Part shown: piece by piece, positions 54,515 through 62,339 of the stretch
Numbering within the stretch: the stretch's first letter is position 1
Layout: each line of letters starts with the position of its first letter
NCBI GenBank assembly: GCA_022226935.1
Contig: CP092081.1
Coordinates: forward strand, 3,753,345 to 3,817,344
Source of the DNA: Nitrospira sp.
GTDB taxonomy: Bacteria; Nitrospirota; Nitrospiria; Nitrospirales; Nitrospiraceae
DNA length: 64,000 nt
Direction: 5' to 3'
Position numbers and translations under genes: made by a program
Notes under the pieces: model-generated
Database searches by the model: none
The model's input: only the letters and a program-made list of their open reading frames with translations
What the model was told of the DNA's origin: nothing

Positions 54515-54956
54515 AAGAGGCTCCAATCACGGCATACGCATCAGCCAGTCTATTGAGGGTGAGGTCGAGAAATGGGGTCGACCAATGATCAATCGAGACA
54601 TTTTTCGCCGAACTCAGAAGTCGAGCCGCTTTGCGTTCTGCATCGGCAGCCGCACCGCGCGCGCGTTGAATCTGATCATGTTCTCGCTGTCTCATGTCTC
54701 GCTGTATTCGAGCACGCTGAATCTCTGCGGCGTCTTGCTGCTCTGGGCCGAACAGCTCCCGCACCGAAATATGCAAAGCCTCGCAAATCGCACGCATTGA
54801 ACAACCGGCAAAACAATGCACGAGGATGCGGCCGTCTTCGGCCTCTCGAATGCTTAGAGACAGTGACTTCCCTTGATGGGCAGGACAGCGCGCACGCCAG
54901 CCGCGCGCAGTGGGCTTGACGTGGTCGAGAAGAGAGAGAAACGCCTCGGTCATCAT
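54501..54956 (-). CDS. CHC2-type primase zinc-finger protein
   Basis: 151 residues. Zinc ligands Cys24-x2-His27 (RCPAHQG) and Cys48-x3-Cys52 (HCFAGCS) match the DNA-primase CHC2 finger, including the SLSLSIRE strand and the trailing helix. The remaining residues form a charged coiled-coil (QRARIQRDMRQREHDQIQRARG) and a short C-terminal region. No TOPRIM domain is present. Start ATGATG overlaps the upstream stop. Works probably with the DUF3987-like protein in replicating the element. Confidence 0.85.
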   Translation of the reverse strand: MMTEAFLSLLDHVKPTARGWRARCPAHQGKSLSLSIREAEDGRILVHCFAGCSMRAICEALHISVRELFGPEQQDAAEIQRARIQRDMRQREHDQIQRARGAAADAERKAARLLSSAKNVSIDHWSTPFLDLTLNRLADAYAVIGASYEQE

Positions 54957-55156
54957 CGCTTGACCGCTCTGTCTTCTTGAAACACAAGAAGTCCAGCTAA
55001 TCCGCGGTGCGCATCTTTTAAACAGGCCGCTTCTGCTGCAGTTTTCGGCTGTCGATGCCACTCCCGCTCGATCCAGGCGAGCATTGAAATCAACGCTCGC
55101 GTAGGACTGATTGACCGTGTCTTGCCAATCGGCTTGAGTTCGTGTAGGGTCCCCAT
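54953..55156 (-). CDS. Hypothetical protein (67 aa)
   Basis: A small helical protein (SPTRALISMLAWIEREWHRQPKTAAEAACL) with no recognised family. The stop TGA overlaps the primase-finger start (ATGATGA), and AAGGA precedes its ATG at 55156 by ten bases. It seems the leading cistron of the replication operon. Confidence 0.55.
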   Translation of the reverse strand: MGTLHELKPIGKTRSISPTRALISMLAWIEREWHRQPKTAAEAACLKDAHRGLAGLLVFQEDRAVKR

Positions 55157-55238
55157 ACAACAAATTTCCTTTCCGTTGAACCGCCGAGCAGCTCGCAACT
55201 CTCGGCGGTTTTGTTTTGCTCACTCGCATCTTTGCTGA

Positions 55239-55442
55239 TTAGCCTACGGTCACATCATTCCGGAGTGCCCGCCGAACCTCAGCAATCGAGAAGCGCAAGC
55301 CCCGGCCCTTCACCCCAACTTTGTAGGACGGGATTCGCCCAGCCTTCACCATTTTGTAGAAGGTCGACCTGGTCATTCCCTGAGCCGCCGCACAGGCGTC
55401 GGCGTCTACAAGTGGTGCTTCGTGGATTTGATCGGAATTCAT
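55239..55442 (-). CDS. AlpA/excisionase-like HTH protein
   Basis: 67 residues of winged-helix MerR/Xis type: VDADACAAAQGMTRSTFYKMVKAG for the helix-turn-helix and GLRFSIAEVRRALR for the wing and last helix. Such proteins direct excision of integrative elements or activate their operons. GGGAGGGACGT precedes ATG. It is 82 bases upstream of the replication genes in the same direction. Confidence 0.85.
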   Translation of the reverse strand: MNSDQIHEAPLVDADACAAAQGMTRSTFYKMVKAGRIPSYKVGVKGRGLRFSIAEVRRALRNDVTVG

Positions 55443-55620
55443 ACGTCCCTCCCTGATGTCCGTGCGCCTCCCCGTGAGGCACGCATACGCCGAGGGTAGC
55501 TCGGAGAACCAAATCTCGTAAGATGAATTATTGCGAACGGCCTAATTTATTGAAAAATACATGGAGCGGTGCGCTAGGTATCGAGAGGAAGGAACGATAG
55601 AGAAGGCGTCGGCACAGAGT

Positions 55621-56418
55621 TTATTTTTTATTACTACCAGTTCGCAGGGAGCCAGGCGCTCCGGCCAAGTGAGCATTCCAGTTATCTAGTAGCTGATGTA
55701 CAACCCTGGAAGCGAGTCTACGGGAATACCGTTGAGGGGCATTCATGAGTAACTCGACAAGTTGGTGCTTCATTTCTTTAAGATGAGGGCTTTTTTTGCT
55801 GGTGTACATGGCCCTCGCTTTTTTCAGAATCGCGTCTACCTCGCTCACTTTCTTCAGCCCAGCAACTAGATTCTTTATGGTGTCTGTATAATGGTCATTA
55901 ATTTGCGCACGGACATTCACCGGAAGTTGAACAAGCGTGAGGGAGTCCATGCTACGTTTTATGCTCCACCAATTCTCGTAGTCGCCGTCCATTAATCGGC
56001 GTTTATCATCATTCATCCTCTGATACCATTCAAAGCCATCTGCGTGCATTTCGTCGAGCTGGGATAATATCTTCCAAACATCACGAGCCGCGATGCCCCG
56101 TGGGACAAGTTGATGCATGATTATGTCCGTCGTAGTAGTCACGTTCGCTTGCATGCGACGCATTTCGTTTAGAGATATGCGTCGCCTTTCTTCGAGAACG
56201 GATTGCTCCTCCGGCACAATGTGCGGCGGTCCTTTGGGTTCAAGCCGGGGGTCTATCTCCTGCCAACACTTCATGACTTGCACCATGATGTCTTCCGGAG
56301 AGTCTTTAGCAAAAGATGCCGGCGGCGTAGGCTTGTTGCTTGAGGATCGATTGTGCCCCTTGGTGGGCTTCGAAGTGCCTGTCGAGGCTTTGCTCTTGCG
56401 CTGAGATGCTTTCGGCAT
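55621..56418 (-). CDS. Hypothetical protein (265 aa)
   Basis: No family recognised. Residues 1-45 are low-complexity Ser/Lys/Thr/Pro; the rest is predicted all-helical and charged (EERRRISLNEMRRMQANV, AILKKARAMYTSKKSPHLKEM). ATG at 56418 follows GGAGTGGAT; the frame is open upstream to 56649 but without support. Bases 55,700-56,200 are noticeably AT-richer than the surroundings, in line with recent transfer. No other gene is coupled to it. Confidence 0.65.
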   Translation of the reverse strand: MPKASQRKSKASTGTSKPTKGHNRSSSNKPTPPASFAKDSPEDIMVQVMKCWQEIDPRLEPKGPPHIVPEEQSVLEERRRISLNEMRRMQANVTTTTDIIMHQLVPRGIAARDVWKILSQLDEMHADGFEWYQRMNDDKRRLMDGDYENWWSIKRSMDSLTLVQLPVNVRAQINDHYTDTIKNLVAGLKKVSEVDAILKKARAMYTSKKSPHLKEMKHQLVELLMNAPQRYSRRLASRVVHQLLDNWNAHLAGAPGSLRTGSNKK

Positions 56419-56573
56419 ATCCACTCCTGGCTGTGGATCCTGAATGTGTGGAGAGAGGCACGGGCGGTCAGGATGCCGCCCGCCGATCGGTTCATGAGGC
56501 CAATCGTTACCCCGTGAGAGTATAGGTTGAGATCTACAGCGGCGCAGAGTGTCGCTGGTGAACAATACCAGGC

Positions 56574-56611
56574 GAGGCCCCGCCCAGGCTGTGCGGCTGC
56601 GACGGGGCCTC
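56574..56611 (-). terminator. Hairpin downstream of the exported-protein gene
   Basis: GAGGCCCCG and CGGGGCCTC form a perfect 9-bp GC-rich stem with a 20-base loop, beginning 18 bases past the stop codon of the exported-protein gene. There is no good T-tract, so termination strength is uncertain. Confidence 0.5.
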
Positions 56612-56629
56612 ACCTTTGAAGCAGTGACG

Positions 56630-57139
56630 TTACTTATGCTTCCCTTCATGCAAATCGATCACGGTGCCTGCCTCATTCAACTCCACGGTCACTTCCGTGC
56701 CCTCCTTCAACGCCTTAGTCTTGGTCTCTTGTAGCAAGAGGGGGAAGGTCTTCTCTCCGTCAGCCGTCTGCAGTTTGATCTCTTTTTTCATGAGCCCCAC
56801 ATGCACCAGCTTGCCGGTGACATGTTGATGTTTGCCCTTTTCTCCCGCCAGGTGAACGTCGATCAACGTGTTGTTCTCATTGACGGTGAAATCGACCTTG
56901 TCTCCCACCTTGAACTCGCGACCTTGTCGGCCCGCTTCCTTTTCGCTTAAGGAATAAGTCGCCCCGGTCTCGTCCTTGATGGCGAGATTCCCCGCCTTAT
57001 CGACCACCTCGCCCTTGTAATGTCGATGCGCGCCCTTCCCCTTTTCATCCGCGAGCGACAAGCCCGCGACTCCCAAGAGCATGACACTGCAGACCACGAC
57101 CGCACCCACCCCCGTTGAAACGCCCTTCACTCTTCCCAT
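56630..57139 (-). CDS. Exported hypothetical protein with beta-rich repeats
   Basis: 169 residues with a clear signal peptide (VGAVVVCSVMLLGVAGLSLA, cleavage after Ala30). The mature part has three similar beta segments (HYKGEVVDKAGNLAIKDETG, FKVGDKVDFTVNENNTLIDV, GTEVTVELNEAGTVIDLHEG), suggesting small barrel-like domains. The C-terminus is His/Lys-rich. RBS CAGGAGGGG. It looks more like a chromosomal periplasmic protein than phage cargo, which raises the question of where the first element ends. Function unknown. Confidence 0.75.
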   Translation of the reverse strand: MGRVKGVSTGVGAVVVCSVMLLGVAGLSLADEKGKGAHRHYKGEVVDKAGNLAIKDETGATYSLSEKEAGRQGREFKVGDKVDFTVNENNTLIDVHLAGEKGKHQHVTGKLVHVGLMKKEIKLQTADGEKTFPLLLQETKTKALKEGTEVTVELNEAGTVIDLHEGKHK

Positions 57140-57284
57140 GATCCCCTCCTGGTTTGAATGAATGAGACTTACCATTCCTCATAGTATAAGGATTACCCAC
57201 CGGAATCATCCACATTTTTGACAGGCTCGCCACTTGAACCGGATCGATGAGCCCTCCAGCGAGCGGCTCGATTTCGCTTCTTGC

Positions 57285-57313
57285 TTGCCGAATGTCGCCG
57301 GCTCTCATACACT
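57285..57313 (+). promoter_or_regulatory. Promoter of the 74-aa gene
   Basis: TTGCCG (57285-57290), 17-base spacer, TACACT (57308-57313). The -10 element ends six bases before the ATG at 57320; no Shine-Dalgarno sequence is present. Confidence 0.6.
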
Positions 57314-57319
57314 GTCGTT

Positions 57320-57544
57320 ATGGCGTGGAGCCGACACATCCCGAAGGCGGCCGGTTGGTATTGGTTCCAGGGGAAGGCTGGCCAGGAGCCTGTCGACCTT
57401 GAGGTGATCCATCTCGATTATGGCGACAATGGACAGCTCGCGCCCACTTCTTCATTTGGCTTCCAGGAATCCGATCTCGGCAAGTTCGAGGGCTACTGGG
57501 AAGGACCGCTAGAGCCCTCTCCATTCGACCAGTCAAAGGCATAA
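57320..57544 (+). CDS. Small hypothetical protein (74 aa)
   Basis: Begins MAWSRHIPKAAGWYWFQGKAG, the PxxPGWYW pattern common in small phage and island proteins of unknown function. Acidic C-terminal half (FQESDLGKFEGYWEGPLEP). Preceded by a promoter so close that the mRNA is probably leaderless. Divergent from the exported-protein gene. Confidence 0.65.
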   Translation: MAWSRHIPKAAGWYWFQGKAGQEPVDLEVIHLDYGDNGQLAPTSSFGFQESDLGKFEGYWEGPLEPSPFDQSKA

Positions 57545-57744
57545 CGCTTCAGTTCCTCTTTCCATAACACGCTGCGCTCCCTCCCACTCGCCTCATCCAC
57601 GTCTGACCGCTAGGGCGCAAGGGCTCACGGATTAGGGGTTTTCCTTGTCCCTCAAATCACGACACTGTTGTATGGTGACGACATGCACGCATGACCTTGC
57701 CGATCCAGATGTCCCGCTGTGTCGCCAACGTCGTGACCGCACGC

Positions 57745-57786
57745 GAGGGAAGGCAAGCCGCCGACCTTGTCTTCCCTCTTTTTTTT
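57745..57786 (+). terminator. Strong intrinsic terminator
   Basis: A 13-bp stem (GAGGGAAGGCAAG with CTTGTCTTCCCTC, one G-T pair) and 8-base loop are followed by eight T. It ends 16 bases before the GTG start at 57803, so it either ends the transcript of the 57320 gene or attenuates the next gene. Confidence 0.8.
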
Positions 57787-57802
57787 GTTTGAAGGAACGC
57801 GA

Positions 57803-58000
57803 GTGGACGACCAGCCAGACCTCCAGCTTACCGGCGTCAATCGACTGATTGCCGATTTCATGAGAGCCAGTGCGTCGCTAGAAGTCTATCTTCAGGAACG
57901 GCGCCCCTTGTCTGAGGTTCACATCCAAAGCATTGAATTAACCCTCAAGTGTTTACAAAACTTTTTGAAGGCGTGGAAGCAGGCCTCGACGGGCAAATAG
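57803..58000 (+). CDS. Small hypothetical protein (65 aa)
   Basis: GTG start after AAGGAACGCGA. The protein is helical (NRLIADFMRASASLEVYLQERRP ... LTLKCLQNFLKAWKQAS in two helices), no known family. Lies immediately behind a strong terminator and converges with the tandem recombinase gene. An ATG at 57767 in the same frame would place the start inside the terminator and is less likely. Confidence 0.5.
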   Translation: MDDQPDLQLTGVNRLIADFMRASASLEVYLQERRPLSEVHIQSIELTLKCLQNFLKAWKQASTGK

Positions 58001-58064
58001 CGTGGAGTCCGTCTGGCAGCAACACCCGCGGTGCCTTATCCGCCCTTCCTTCTAGTGAGGGCTG

Positions 58065-60020
58065 CTAGCCAGGCCATTCGATTTCCTCACCATGGTCGAC
58101 CGCCGGAGCGGCTGGCGGTTGGGCAGATGTCGGTCGATTCATATCAGGAAGGATGGCTGGATTCTCAGACGGACGTTGTAAGTCCGTCTTCCCCTCGGTA
58201 GTCGCAGCGGATATGCCGTCCCGGCTCTCAATCTGACGGGGCGGCTGATCATGCGCGATTACTACCGGTCTCCGCTCCCGCATGATGACTCCCTCCAGCG
58301 AGGAGAACCGATCCGCCTGTGCTTGCAACGCTCGATCGACAGACTTGGTATTGAGTCGCGCATAAATGCTGGTGGGGGCAAGGCTACGATGATTGAGCAC
58401 ACTCTGAATCGTTGGCAGATTCTCCCCTTGCATGGCTAGGTAGCTGGCCGTCGTCCGGCGAATGTCGTGCAAACGGACGTTTTCCAGATTGCAGCGCCGC
58501 CGAATTACGGACCACACTTTCCACGGATAGGCGTCGGACCAGGCTCCGCCTTTTTGGCCGGGAAAGATCCAGGCGCTGGTCCGCGGGAGTCGTTGCAGGG
58601 CGTCCATGACCTGCACGGGCAAAGGGACAAACTGCGCCACGCCATTCTTTTGCTTGAGCTTCTTCCACAGTCGCGTGTGCTCGTCGATGTCCGCCCATTG
58701 AATGGTGCGCGCCTCGGACCGACGCGCTCCCGTAAACAAGACGAGCAGCAAGTAGGCGCGGATCTTCGGTTTGAGGGGCAACAGGCCTTGTATGAAGCGT
58801 CGCAGCTCCTCAAGGGTGAGGAAGCGTTCTCGTTGCACGCTGGGAAACCGTCGTATGCGCAATGCAGGATTCGTGCAGGCGATCAGTTCGTAATCCGTTG
58901 CCCAATTGAAGAGGGCTCGCAAGAAGGTCAACGCTTTATTCGCGTGGGTAGGAACTTGCGCTAGGCCTAGATACCAGACTTTGATTTCCTTGCGGGTCAG
59001 ACTTTCCAGTGGACGCTGGCTCCAGGCTTTAAAAAACTGTCGGTAGATGCCCTCAAAATTCCGTCGTCCAGGGCGATCACGGAGATGATGGACGGCATAC
59101 AAGCGAGACGCTTCCTCAACGGTGACGGGCTGACGTTCAAGATCGCGCAGCATCACAACTTGCAGTTCGTCGGCGACGGACTGTAGCTGTTCAATCGGCA
59201 GTGGGCGAGATTTTTCTCCTGGGTTCCGCCCGGCGACCCACGCGCGATAGGTATACGCTTGCCGCACTTCCCGGTACCTCAGGAACCGCGTGATATCTTC
59301 CACCGCCATCCCGGCCTTTACCAGTCGGACACCGCAGGTATGGCGTAGATCCTTCCACGCCACCCACGGAATGCCCGCACGATTGACGGCGGTCACCCAT
59401 CGCCCCACGTAAAACGCATGAATGTTCACCGGCCGAGAGGGGTTTTTTCGATCGGGAAAGACCCACATGCTCGGCGGATGCACCTGCCGTAGTGCTTCCA
59501 AGATTTGAATGGCCGGCGGTGGGAGAGTCAACGTACAGGCGGTACCGGTTGAGGAATGAGGCAACAGCACGGCGCAGTGCTCCAGATCAACATCCCGCCA
59601 TCGCAAGGTGAATTGTTCGGATTGCGTCAACCCGGTCGCAATCGCGAACTTCACCCAGAGCGCATAGGGCGGACCCAGGGCGGAACACAGCTGGACTTCC
59701 TCCTCTTCCGTCAGTACGCGTGGAGCGGGGGTATTCTCCTTCGGGAGCGTCATTCCCGCACACGGATCCGCCGGCAGATAACTCATGAGGGTCGCCCACG
59801 CAGTAACGCGACGGATGAACCGCAGATAAAAGGCCACGGTCGAAGGGCTACGGCCGTAGCTCGCCAGACGATCGAGCCGCTCGAGAAGGAGCGCTGGCGT
59901 GAGCGTACCAGCCGCCTCCTTCCCAAGCTGCGCGCTCCACCATTTGGCATGCCGGGTACTTTCTCGACCAACGGTTGGGTGAGCTGTTCGATAGGCCTGA
60001 ATGAGTGCCTGCACGGTCAT
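58065..60020 (-). CDS. Tandem tyrosine recombinase fusion: decayed N-terminal copy plus intact C-terminal copy
   Basis: 651 residues with two full recombinase units. Unit 1 (about 1-265): core-binding and catalytic folds resembling the integrase at 50706 (compare QFTLRWRDVDL with QFSLRWQHVDL), but Arg I is Thr132 (TGLTQSEQF), the box II His is Lys223 (WKDLRHT) and the third His is Tyr249; Arg226 and Tyr258 remain. Unit 2 (about 275-580): Arg433 (TGARRSEA), Lys about 457, His518-x-x-Arg521, His544 (LNHRS), Tyr553 (SIYARL) all present. The C-terminal 70 residues are proline-rich. Recombination by unit 2 with unit 1 kept for DNA binding is an inference. It follows a 79-residue gene by three bases. 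Confidence 0.9.
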   Translation of the reverse strand: MTVQALIQAYRTAHPTVGRESTRHAKWWSAQLGKEAAGTLTPALLLERLDRLASYGRSPSTVAFYLRFIRRVTAWATLMSYLPADPCAGMTLPKENTPAPRVLTEEEEVQLCSALGPPYALWVKFAIATGLTQSEQFTLRWRDVDLEHCAVLLPHSSTGTACTLTLPPPAIQILEALRQVHPPSMWVFPDRKNPSRPVNIHAFYVGRWVTAVNRAGIPWVAWKDLRHTCGVRLVKAGMAVEDITRFLRYREVRQAYTYRAWVAGRNPGEKSRPLPIEQLQSVADELQVVMLRDLERQPVTVEEASRLYAVHHLRDRPGRRNFEGIYRQFFKAWSQRPLESLTRKEIKVWYLGLAQVPTHANKALTFLRALFNWATDYELIACTNPALRIRRFPSVQRERFLTLEELRRFIQGLLPLKPKIRAYLLLVLFTGARRSEARTIQWADIDEHTRLWKKLKQKNGVAQFVPLPVQVMDALQRLPRTSAWIFPGQKGGAWSDAYPWKVWSVIRRRCNLENVRLHDIRRTTASYLAMQGENLPTIQSVLNHRSLAPTSIYARLNTKSVDRALQAQADRFSSLEGVIMRERRPVVIAHDQPPRQIESRDGISAATTEGKTDLQRPSENPAILPDMNRPTSAQPPAAPAVDHGEEIEWPG

Positions 60021-60023
60021 AAC

Positions 60024-60263
60024 TTACCCCTTCTTTTTCCCTTTCAGCTGCAGTTCCAGGCGCGCCACCTCAATCGAACTCAGCTTCGTGATGTCATGGC
60101 GGACGAGGTGTACCCAAGGCCGTTTCTTTCGTTCTTGCTTCAAGTCGCGGACGGCTTCGCGCAGATCGTCGTGGATGCTGCCGCATGACTCGAATGGGCC
60201 ATACTCGGCGGAATCAGTGCAGACTTCATAGGAAACTTTGGTCAGTGGCTTGGCGGTTGGCAT
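60024..60263 (-). CDS. Hypothetical protein (79 aa)
   Basis: Helical, very basic C-terminal half (LKQERKKRPWVHLVRHDITKL ... ELQLKGKKKG). Clear start after AAGGACCCC. It is placed directly before the tandem recombinase, the position of recombination directionality or DNA-bending factors, but no excisionase fold is recognisable. Confidence 0.6.
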   Translation of the reverse strand: MPTAKPLTKVSYEVCTDSAEYGPFESCGSIHDDLREAVRDLKQERKKRPWVHLVRHDITKLSSIEVARLELQLKGKKKG

Positions 60264-60349
60264 GGGGTCCTTTCATGGGTCGATCTGAGGTGAAGCACCA
60301 TCCGGCCCCGAGGGAAGCAAGGGCCGGATCTGCCCATGATAGCTATTTG

Positions 60350-60661
60350 CTATGTATTGATTGCGGCGCTCTCCGGAGTATGCTGCCGGATAATCCCGCC
60401 GACCTCGCACAAGATATCCGCGACATGCCCCAGGGACTGCGCGAAAAGCGTCATGGTCGCCAAGAGATCGGTGCGATCCGTCTCCGTATGCTGCGACCCG
60501 TCCGGGTTGCCACTCGCAATCAGCTGCGCGATACTCAGCAACTGGCTTATCTGACGGGTCGCATGCCCGTTCAAGCCTTCTGCCCACGCTAAATCCTCTT
60601 CGGCTCTCTGCGACTTCGCACCCACTCGGGGCGTGGAGTTCTTGGCGAGTTGCTTCTTCAT
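60350..60661 (-). CDS. Hypothetical protein (103 aa)
   Basis: No family recognised. Predominantly helical (ARQISQLLSIAQLIASGNPDG, TDLLATMTLFAQSLGHVADILCEVGG). The start overlaps the stop of the RHH gene upstream (ATGA), so it belongs to the RHH-recombinase operon. Confidence 0.6.
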   Translation of the reverse strand: MKKQLAKNSTPRVGAKSQRAEEDLAWAEGLNGHATRQISQLLSIAQLIASGNPDGSQHTETDRTDLLATMTLFAQSLGHVADILCEVGGIIRQHTPESAAINT

Positions 60662-60819
60662 GGCTTCCCTGCCTTTCTGCCCGTCGTTTTGGGCATTGTG
60701 AAATATTGAGTGAGTAAGCGCCGAATGAGTCCGCTCGCGGTGATGCCTTCGGCGCGTAGGGCATCGAGCTTGGCCTTGAGGGGTTCCGGAAGCTGGATGT
60801 TTAAGCGGATCATCTTCAT
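60658..60819 (-). CDS. Small ribbon-helix-helix DNA-binding protein (53 aa)
   Basis: IRLNIQLPEPLKAKLDALRAEG then ASGLIRRLLTQYF has the RHH pattern and closely parallels the 44-residue protein upstream of the first integrase. It heads the operon ending in the tandem recombinase and is divergent from another RHH gene. Likely an autoregulator binding the inverted repeats between them. Confidence 0.8.
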   Translation of the reverse strand: MKMIRLNIQLPEPLKAKLDALRAEGITASGLIRRLLTQYFTMPKTTGRKAGKP

Positions 60820-60864
60820 AAGTGCCTCACAGATGTATATGTTACATTTCTAGAACGGTATCAT

Positions 60865-60920
60865 TTGACATCATGTGGTGTCAACAGCCATCGCGACCAG
60901 CGGTAGCATTGTGCTACTAT
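60865..60920. promoter_or_regulatory. Divergent operator region between RHH genes, second module
   Basis: TTGACA-N8-TGTCAA (60865-60884) is an inverted repeat giving a consensus -35 on both strands. GTAGC-N5-GCTAC (60903-60917) overlaps a plus-strand -10-like TACTAT (60915-60920) eight bases before the ATG at 60929. Confidence 0.5.
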
Positions 60921-60928
60921 CTCGCTCC

Positions 60929-61117
60929 ATGGCCACCAAGACCCCATCCGAAAAACCAGCCGCGCTGAATATTCGAGACATCCCTCGAGACATGTTTTTT
61001 CGACTCAAAATGGCTGCTGCCATTGAGCACAAATCTGTGAAGGATCTAGTTCTGGATTTGATTTCCGGAAAACTTCAGGACCTGGAGAAAAAGGGGCTGC
61101 TGCCGAAGGGGAAGTAA
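60929..61117 (+). CDS. Small RHH/Arc-like protein (62 aa)
   Basis: Core ALNIRDIPRDMFFRLKMAAA then VKDLVLDLISGKLQ resembles FitA-type RHH antitoxins and phage Arc-like repressors. No Shine-Dalgarno sequence; TACTAT lies eight bases upstream. It is followed four bases later by the cysteine-rich exported peptide gene, so both are on one mRNA. No toxin gene is visible. Confidence 0.78.
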   Translation: MATKTPSEKPAALNIRDIPRDMFFRLKMAAAIEHKSVKDLVLDLISGKLQDLEKKGLLPKGK

Positions 61118-61121
61118 CTAT

Positions 61122-61328
61122 ATGAGGCTGGCGGCTGTACTGCTTTTAAGCGCGTCCTTTCTCAAGAGTAGCCATATCTCAGTGTGTCTTACCGATTCTT
61201 TTCCCACCGCCTCTATTATTGGTAACGAACGGCGTGGGTGCTGTTCTCACCATGGCGGAGTATGCGGGTGCGAAAAGGGGCGGACCGTCTGCTGCGACGG
61301 AAACTTCAGTCCGACCTGTGGGTGCTAA
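61122..61328 (+). CDS. Cysteine-rich exported peptide (68 aa)
   Basis: A short hydrophobic signal-like start (MRLAAVLLLSASFLKSSHIS) is followed by a knot of eight cysteines in the last 30 residues: GCCSHHGGVCGCEKG and RTVCCDGNFSPTCGC. I recall the CCSHHGGV...CDG...SPTC pattern from small secreted proteins and C-terminal domains in many bacteria, without known function. Start after AAGGGGAAG. Immediately downstream of an RHH gene. Confidence 0.7.
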   Translation: MRLAAVLLLSASFLKSSHISVCLTDSFPTASIIGNERRGCCSHHGGVCGCEKGRTVCCDGNFSPTCGC

Positions 61329-61409
61329 GTACCCCGGGACGAAGAAGCCGTGATGGTCTTATTGTCTTGTTTCAGACCCGCCTTGAGGGGCAGGGCAGAA
61401 GAGCTTTTG

Positions 61410-61760
61410 ATGATCGACAATCCCTTGTCCCCCCATGCGCCCCTGAACCACTGCCCGCCGTCGCTCGTCCCCATCATGCTTGAGGTACTCGCCGCCCATC
61501 ATGCCGCGATGCCACGTGCAGCCGAGGGGATTCACGAAAAGACCGTGGAGATGGCCGGCAGTCTGTATGATCACCTGCTCGTGCTGTATTACCAGGCTTT
61601 CGGAACCCCATTTTTGTGTGAGGACTCAGACAGCGGGGAGATGCATACCCTGTCGTTTATCGACAAACCGGCTGTTGTGCGCCAGACGGTGACCGATCAG
61701 ACTCGCCAGTGTAGCATCCATCTCAAGGTGATGAAGCTGCCGACGGTTTCCAGCGGATAA
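61410..61760 (+). CDS. Hypothetical protein (116 aa)
   Basis: Unrecognised. Helical N-terminal half (SLVPIMLEVLAAHHAAMPRAAEG) and a beta-rich end (ECIHLKV-like CSIHLKVMKLP). ATG at 61410 has GAAGAG upstream; the frame is open 20 codons further back. Likely island cargo. Confidence 0.5.
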   Translation: MIDNPLSPHAPLNHCPPSLVPIMLEVLAAHHAAMPRAAEGIHEKTVEMAGSLYDHLLVLYYQAFGTPFLCEDSDSGEMHTLSFIDKPAVVRQTVTDQTRQCSIHLKVMKLPTVSSG

Positions 61761-61817
61761 CCGTGACGGCACTCCGCTACGCGATCAGCTTTTTGAACAC
61801 TTTCCCCGGGACGATCG

Positions 61818-62009
61818 ATGCACTCCCCACCCTATTGCAGCCCGTGTTTTGCAGCCGTGGCCGCCGAAGAATTGCCGGAAGATACCGCACGCTTACACGA
61901 ACTCGACCATTACTGGGCGATGCGTGTCGAACTCAAGCACACACAGGGAGTCTGTGCGCGTTGCGGGGCTTCGGGTGATGTGGTCTATCATGAGACAACC
62001 GATGATTGA
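61818..62009 (+). CDS. Small putative zinc-ribbon protein (63 aa)
   Basis: C-terminal CARCGASGDVVYHE with Cys-x2-Cys suggests half of a zinc ribbon, and N-terminal CSPC may supply the other half. No Shine-Dalgarno sequence. It overlaps, on the opposite strand, the 3' half of the 62339-61893 gene, so one of the two frames may be spurious. Confidence 0.35.
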   Translation: MHSPPYCSPCFAAVAAEELPEDTARLHELDHYWAMRVELKHTQGVCARCGASGDVVYHETTDD

Positions 62010-62339
62010 CCGCTCCAACCGGTGTAAATGCCTCCGCTGTGGCAGCGGCATGAATAGTGGTCCAGGCAAGGGCTTCCTAATAAGTGACTGCTGAACCTGC
62101 AACACCTGCTCATTTCCCCGCTTTATGGCCGCTTGCAGTTTGGTATTTGATTCAGCCAATTTTGCTTGAGATTGCTCTCCCACTTTTTTGCCAGCCGCGA
62201 GGCTTCCCACGGTCACGATGAAAAATACCATCATTATCGCGCCCTTGTGGCGTGCTGACCAATCCTTGTTCAACGAGACGAACATGCCCAGGCCACCTAG
62301 GAACAGTTGAGACGCATACACAAGGTAGATCCATTCCAT
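61893..62339 (-). CDS. Small membrane protein with coiled coil (148 aa)
   Basis: Two N-terminal membrane segments (WIYLVYASQLFLGGLGMFV and GAIMMVFFIVTVGSLAA) are followed by a coiled coil (QSQAKLAESNTKLQAAIKRG). A good AAAGAGGTG site precedes the ATG. The last 55 residues run antisense to the putative zinc-ribbon gene and look non-native, so the original C-terminus may have been lost by a frameshift or a deletion. Confidence 0.5.
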   Translation of the reverse strand: MEWIYLVYASQLFLGGLGMFVSLNKDWSARHKGAIMMVFFIVTVGSLAAGKKVGEQSQAKLAESNTKLQAAIKRGNEQVLQVQQSLIRKPLPGPLFMPLPQRRHLHRLERSIIGCLMIDHITRSPATRTDSLCVLEFDTHRPVMVEFV

